In this document: piece by piece, positions 60,105 through 64,000 of the stretch
How positions within the stretch are numbered: the stretch's first letter is position 1
How the letters are laid out: each line of letters starts with the position of its first letter
From: Sandaracinaceae bacterium
Lineage (GTDB): Bacteria > Myxococcota_A > Polyangia > Polyangiales > Houyiibacteriaceae
DNA length: 64,000 bases
Direction: 5' to 3'
NCBI GenBank assembly: GCA_016706685.1
Contig: JADJJE010000002.1
Coordinates: forward strand, 248,001-312,000
Translations under genes and position numbers: made by a program
Notes under the pieces: generated by a model
What the model was told of the DNA's origin: nothing
Seen by the model: only the letters and a program-made list of their open reading frames with translations
Database searches by the model: none

Positions 60105-60851
60105 ATGACCGACACCAACACCGTGGGCGCGCTGATCACCACCTACCCGTACGACCCCGAGCAGCGCAAAGTCACGCTGTGGGTGGGGCTCGGCTTCCTG
60201 GGTCTCTCGGTGGCCTTCCCCATCTTGTACGCGCTCGACGCCGACGCCGTGGGCCAGACCGTGTGGCTGTCTCCCGTCTTGTTCGTGGGCGGGCTGCTCA
60301 CGCTCGCGCACTGGGTGTACACCGGCCGCATCTCACTGCGCATCCACCAGGGGGGCTTCGTGCATCGCGGGCGCTTCGTGCCCTTCGCCAGCATCCGCGG
60401 GCTCCGCTACAAGCTGGTGCAGGTCATCGGCGAGTCGGGCGGGTACAACCGCGGGTTCTGCGAGGTGCGCGTCGCCGACGGAAGCAAGGTCAAGGTGCAC
60501 ATGCAGCTCGAGGGCATGGAGAAGGTCATCGGCGACTTGGTGGGGCGCAGCATGCCGCTCATCTGCGAGGGCATCCTCAACGCGGTGAAGAGCGGCCAGT
60601 CCGTCACCTGCGGCCCCTTCGAGCTGCACCCCCAGGGCATGGTGTGCAAGGGCAAGTCCATCCCGTGGGCGCGCGTGGCCATCTCCCAGAGCGGCGTGGA
60701 CGCCACCATGCAGCTGCTCGACGTGGACCCCGACTCCGGTGACTACAAGAAGGTCCACGAGGCGAAGATCGCCGACGTGGAGAACGCCGACGCGGTCGAG
60801 GCCGTGGCCGAGCAGCTGCGCAAGGAAGCCATCCGGGCCAGGCCGCGCTGA
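60105..60851 (+). CDS. Two-helix membrane protein of unknown function
   Basis: A 248-residue protein with two close membrane helices (about 25-43 and 53-70) and a cytoplasmic beta-rich C-terminal part: LRIHQGGFVHRGRFVPFASIRGL (PH-like strand pair), LQVIGESGGYNRGFCEVRVAD, a second similar stretch (SVTCGPFELHPQGMVCKGKSIPW). This resembles DUF6585-like or PH-domain-containing membrane proteins, but the assignment is weak. ATG 60105 used. It converges head-on with the RlmK part without a gap. Confidence 0.6.
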   Translation: MTDTNTVGALITTYPYDPEQRKVTLWVGLGFLGLSVAFPILYALDADAVGQTVWLSPVLFVGGLLTLAHWVYTGRISLRIHQGGFVHRGRFVPFASIRGLRYKLVQVIGESGGYNRGFCEVRVADGSKVKVHMQLEGMEKVIGDLVGRSMPLICEGILNAVKSGQSVTCGPFELHPQGMVCKGKSIPWARVAISQSGVDATMQLLDVDPDSGDYKKVHEAKIADVENADAVEAVAEQLRKEAIRARPR

Positions 60852-61805
60852 CTATCCACGCGTGATGCGGAACGCGTGATGCGGGCTGCGCTTGAAGTCC
60901 TGCGGGACGGTGGCCTCGTGGATGTCCTTCACCACCAGGCCGGGCAGCTTGGCCGGGTCCAGCTGGAAGCCGCGCGCGTGGGTCACGAAGTAGAGCACCC
61001 CACCGGCAGCCAGGCGTGCGGCCGCGTCTTGGATCAACGCCGGGTAGTCGCGCGTGACGTCGAAGTCGCCCGTCATGGACTTGCTGCGCGAGTAGCTGGG
61101 CGGGTTCAACAGGATGCGGTCGAAGCGGCCGCGCGACCCGCTCAGCCACCGCAGGCAGTCGGCGCGCTCGAAGAGGTGCCCGCGCGAGGGGATGCGGTTC
61201 AGCTCGAAGTTGCGCACGCCCCAGTCGAGGTAGTTGGTGTTGAGGTCCACGCTCACCACCTCGCGCGCCATGCCGGCGGCGGCGTACACGCTGGCGGTGC
61301 AGGTGTAGGCGAAGAGGTTCAGCACGAAGAGGCCACGGCACTCGTCACGCAGGGTGTTGCGCAGCGTGCGCATGTCCATGAAGAGCCCGCAGTCCAGGTA
61401 CTGCCCGAAGTTCACCTCGAAGCGCAGGCCCTGCTCCTCCACCACCTCGATGACCTCACGCGCGGGCGCGCGCCGCTCGTACTGCCCGGGGGCGCCGCGG
61501 CGGGCGAGGTCGGCTCGGCTGCGCTGCCGCACGCGCAGGTGCACGCGCTCGGGGTCGATGTCGAGCTCCTTCGGCACCACCAGCATGGCGTCGCGCAAGC
61601 GCCGCTCGGCGTCCACCTCCGACACCGAGCGCGGCGCGCCGTACTCGTGCACGAGAGCAGCGGGGCCGTTCTCGGTGCGGAACACGTCCACGGCCACGTT
61701 GTACTCGGGGATGTCCGCGTCGTAGAGGCGGTAGCAGCCGAGTCCCTGCTTCTCGGCCCACTTGGGCACCGTGCGGAGGTTCTTGCGCAGCCGGTTCTCG
61801 AACAT
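60852..61805 (-). CDS. rlmL: RlmK domain of 23S rRNA methyltransferase RlmKL, 3' part of a frameshifted gene
   Basis: The C-terminal half of RlmKL, making m7G2069 in 23S rRNA. Motifs: MFENRLRKNLRTVPKWAEKQ (linker start), YRLYDADIPEYNVAVDV, VNFGQYLDCGLFMDMRTLRN, SAM site LNLFAYTCTASVYAAAG, VDLNTNYLDWGVRNFELN and catalytic LLNPPSYSRSKSM. In E. coli the two halves form one 702-residue protein. Here the upstream half is in another frame, and removing one base near 61830-61870 joins them into about 760 residues. The ATG at 61805 would also allow a standalone RlmK. Symbol follows the E. coli fused gene. Confidence 0.8.
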   Translation of the reverse strand: MFENRLRKNLRTVPKWAEKQGLGCYRLYDADIPEYNVAVDVFRTENGPAALVHEYGAPRSVSEVDAERRLRDAMLVVPKELDIDPERVHLRVRQRSRADLARRGAPGQYERRAPAREVIEVVEEQGLRFEVNFGQYLDCGLFMDMRTLRNTLRDECRGLFVLNLFAYTCTASVYAAAGMAREVVSVDLNTNYLDWGVRNFELNRIPSRGHLFERADCLRWLSGSRGRFDRILLNPPSYSRSKSMTGDFDVTRDYPALIQDAAARLAAGGVLYFVTHARGFQLDPAKLPGLVVKDIHEATVPQDFKRSPHHAFRITRG

Positions 61806-63135
61806 GACCGCTTCGCTGCTGGGCCGGCGCCACGCGGGCCCCTCGTGGGCCGCACAGGCTGGAGTCGAGACGGCGCTTGGGCAGCGCCACCCTGGAGCTT
61901 GCCGCGGCGCTGTCATCCTCGGTCACCGGCGCATCGCTCACGGCGGGGGCCTCCGTCCGCCGCGGCACCAGCGGGTACTGCAAGAAGCGGCACTCGATGG
62001 GCCCGTTCCACACCGGGATGCGGCGCTTGGCCTTGAGGCCGATGCGCTTCACCAGCGTGGAGTTGCCCGCCAGCACCCACGCGTCGAAGCCACCGAAGTG
62101 CTGCTTGAACGTGTCGCCCAGCGTCTCGTACAGCTGGTAGAGCGCCACGCCCTCACCCAGACGCTCGCCATAGGGCGGGTTCACGATCAAGAGCCCGCGC
62201 GCGCCCTCGGCGTGGTCTTCCCACACCTTCGGCGGCCGTGCGTCGGCCAGCCCGCGGCGCTCGAAGCGCACCATGCGCTCTACGCCAGCCAGTGAAGCGC
62301 CCTTGCGTGCCAGCGTGATGGCGTCTTCATCCACGTCGCTGCCCAGGATGGTCACCGCGCGCTGCCCATCGGACTCGCGGCCCCGTCGTGCGCGCGCCTG
62401 CGCCTCGGCCAGCACGCGCCGGAAGACATCTTCCTGGTGCCCACGCCAGCCCGTGAACCCGAAGCGCGGCCGGTCGAGCGCCGGAGCCACGTCGGCCACC
62501 ATGCGCGCCGCCTCGATGAGCCACGTGCCGCTGCCACACATGGGGTCCAGCAGCACCTCACGCTCGCGCGTCCAGCCCGCCATCAGCAGCAGCGCCGCGG
62601 CCAGGTTCTCTTTCAGCGGGGCGCGCGCGCCGCGGGGCCGGTAGTGGCGCCGGTGCAGCGGCTCGCCCGCCAGGTCGATGGCCACCGACGCGATGCCGTC
62701 GCCGAGGTGCACATGGATGCGCACGTCCGGTGACTCGGTGTCCACGTTCGGCCGCGAGCCGGTGCGCTCGCGCAGCTGGTCCACCACGGCGTCCTTCGTG
62801 CGCAGAGCCAGGTAGCGCGTGTGCGCGGCGCGGTCGCCCGACACCACGCAGTCGACAGCCAGCGTCTGCTCGGGGCCCAGGTGCTCGGACCACTCGATGC
62901 CGAAGACGCCCTCGTACAGCGCGTCTCCGTCGGCGTCGCGCACCGGAAACTCGGCGATGGGCAGGAGCACCTTGCTGGCCACGCGCGACCACACGCACGC
63001 CGTGTACGCGTCTTCGAGCGTGCCGCTGAAGCGCACCACCCCGATGCCGGGAGTCACGCCACGCACCCGCTCGGCGCGGAGCTCTTGCGCCAGCACCTCT
63101 TCGGTGCCCCGCGCGCACGTGGCGATGAAGTCCAT
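61456..63135 (-). CDS. rlmL: RlmL domain of 23S rRNA methyltransferase RlmKL, 5' part of a frameshifted gene
   Basis: The N-terminal half of RlmKL, making m2G2445. Motifs: DFIATCARGTEEVLAQELRA start, THUMP region (about 45-155), GEPLHRRHYRPRGARAPLKE, DPMCGSGTWLIEAARM (SAM site), and NPPYGERLGEG (catalytic N-P-P-Y). The true coding part ends near 61850; the remaining 130 residues down to the stop at 61456 are frame-shifted reading of the RlmK half and look like junk (Arg/Ala/Pro-rich). ATG 63135 fits the family start. Confidence 0.85.
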   Translation of the reverse strand: MDFIATCARGTEEVLAQELRAERVRGVTPGIGVVRFSGTLEDAYTACVWSRVASKVLLPIAEFPVRDADGDALYEGVFGIEWSEHLGPEQTLAVDCVVSGDRAAHTRYLALRTKDAVVDQLRERTGSRPNVDTESPDVRIHVHLGDGIASVAIDLAGEPLHRRHYRPRGARAPLKENLAAALLLMAGWTREREVLLDPMCGSGTWLIEAARMVADVAPALDRPRFGFTGWRGHQEDVFRRVLAEAQARARRGRESDGQRAVTILGSDVDEDAITLARKGASLAGVERMVRFERRGLADARPPKVWEDHAEGARGLLIVNPPYGERLGEGVALYQLYETLGDTFKQHFGGFDAWVLAGNSTLVKRIGLKAKRRIPVWNGPIECRFLQYPLVPRRTEAPAVSDAPVTEDDSAAASSRVALPKRRLDSSLCGPRGARVAPAQQRSGHVREPAAQEPPHGAQVGREAGTRLLPPLRRGHPRVQRGRGRVPHRERPRCSRARVRRAALGVGGGRRAALARRHAGGAEGARHRPRARAPARAAAQPSRPRPPRRPRAVRAARARA

Positions 63136-63244
63136 GGCGAGAGCTTGTAGCCCCCCCTATTGCGTTTGCCAGGCGACGAGTCCACCCTCTATTTCCATGA
63201 GGTTCAGGAGCGTGTGGGTCGCCCTGGGGTGGTCGGGGTGGATC

Positions 63245-64000
63245 ATGGCGAAAACAGTTGGCCACCAGCTGGCATGGGCTGCATGCGTAGCGTCGATGGT
63301 GCTCGCGACGGCGAGCGTTGTGCAGGCGCAGGACGGGGACGCTCAGGCGGACGCGCGCCGGCAATTCACGCAGGGCGAGCAGGCCTATCGCGTGGGGAAC
63401 TACGACGAAGCCGTCGAGCTGTGGCAGCGCGCCTACAGTATGGATCCGCGGCCGCGCATCCAATACAACCTCTCGCAGGCCTTCGAGCGTCTCGGTCGAC
63501 TCGAGGAGGCCGTGTCGGCGTTGGACGCGTACCTGCGTGACACGCCCCCCGATGATCCGCTCTATGGTGAAGCGAACGCGCGGCTCGCGGCTCTTCGGCA
63601 GCGCGTCGCCCTCACGGGCATCCGCATCGTCGGCGGAGGCGCGGGCGGCCAGATCTTCGTCAACGATCAGGCATGGGGCGCCACCCCACGGCCCGATCGC
63701 ATCCCCGTCGCTCCCGGGAGCCATCGCATCACGATCGTGGATCCGGACGGCACGCGCCACGAGCTCGTGGTGGCCGTGCCCGTCGGGCAGGTCGTGGACG
63801 TCACGGTGCCCACGGACTCCAACCCGGTCCCCGTGGTGGCAGACGGAGAAGAGACGGTGCCCATGCTGGGCTCCACTGCCGACGCGGACTCGAACCGCCA
63901 CATTCTGTTGTGGGCCGGCGCGGGCGGTGCTGCCGTGGGCCTCGGGGTGCTGTTCTACGGCATCGAACGCCAGCGCGAACTCTCGGGCTGCTCGGACGCC
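63245..64000 (+). CDS. Secreted TPR protein with PEGA-like domain (3' end outside window)
   Basis: Open from ATG 63245 to the window edge (252 codons, no stop), so partial. Signal peptide (ending SVVQAQDGD), TPR block (DARRQFTQGEQAYRVGNYDEAVELW, RAYSMDPRPRIQYNLSQAFERL, ALDAYLRDTPPDDPLYGEA), then a PEGA-like segment (IFVNDQAWGATPRPDRIPVAPGSHRIT) and a membrane helix (HILLWAGAGGAAVGLGVLFYG). It belongs to the same general class as the TPR proteins at 6844 and 9895 but carries PEGA instead of the two-helix tail. Divergent from rlmKL over 109 bases. Confidence 0.75.
   Translation, partial: MAKTVGHQLAWAACVASMVLATASVVQAQDGDAQADARRQFTQGEQAYRVGNYDEAVELWQRAYSMDPRPRIQYNLSQAFERLGRLEEAVSALDAYLRDTPPDDPLYGEANARLAALRQRVALTGIRIVGGGAGGQIFVNDQAWGATPRPDRIPVAPGSHRITIVDPDGTRHELVVAVPVGQVVDVTVPTDSNPVPVVADGEETVPMLGSTADADSNRHILLWAGAGGAAVGLGVLFYGIERQRELSGCSDA

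Overview
The window is high-GC DNA with dense coding on both strands. It contains no rRNA, tRNA, CRISPR array, insertion sequence or phage gene that I can recognise. The gene content points to a myxobacterium-like member of the Myxococcota (Polyangia, Sandaracinus-like). The evidence is the DUF4215/myxo Cys-rich repeat lipoprotein, a TIGR02265/DUF2378-like protein, secreted TPR proteins (one with a PEGA-like segment), many orphan lipoproteins, and DUF3857/transglutaminase giants. This is inference from family content; no marker gene was compared. The longest gene-free gaps are about 235 bases (6609-6843) and 195 bases (40932-41126). Apart from one inverted repeat in the first I see nothing coding in them.

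Layout. 1-2.4 kb: the 3' end of an FtsX-type permease plus its HlyD-type adaptor. 2.4-4 kb: a VOC protein and a lipoprotein Hint (intein-like) domain protein. 3.8-6.6 kb: a glutathione-dependent formaldehyde detoxification operon (frmA, S-formylglutathione hydrolase, coupled AraC regulator). 6.8-12.4 kb: two paralogous gene pairs, each a secreted TPR/two-helix protein overlapping a large lipoprotein, with a stress protein between them. 12.5-17.2 kb: a Baeyer-Villiger-type monooxygenase, a TIGR02265-like protein, an orphan GspC/PDZ-like protein, a membrane protein and a possible thioesterase. 17.3-23.6 kb: a LysR regulator divergent from a five-gene catabolic operon (Rieske oxygenase, amidohydrolase, acetoacetate-decarboxylase-like, SDR, ALDH). 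23.8-31.7 kb: a Cys-rich lipoprotein plus esterase, a PLP enzyme, an RdgC-like pair and a GIY-YIG protein plus hydrolase. 31.8-41 kb: frameshifted SelO and two tandem DUF3857/transglutaminase-like giants, one catalytically dead. 41-46.8 kb: acyltransferase, Lgt, UbiA-type prenyltransferase, CcmC/CcmD plus a 46-residue membrane protein, and an Rsm22-like methyltransferase. 47-50.3 kb: a glycosyltransferase/toroid/GH130 glycan locus. 50.3-64 kb: small lipoproteins, ChrA, a molybdopterin oxidoreductase with its TetR, a sulfite-oxidase-like protein, RlmKL (frameshifted), and the start of a TPR-PEGA protein that runs off the end.

Two traits recur. Many adjacent genes overlap by ATGA/GTGA (4 bases) or TGATG (1 base), so translational coupling is common and helps fix starts. 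Three well-conserved genes (selO, the glycosyltransferase fusion, rlmKL) each carry a single apparent frameshift, which looks more like residual indel errors in a draft or long-read assembly than three real pseudogenes.
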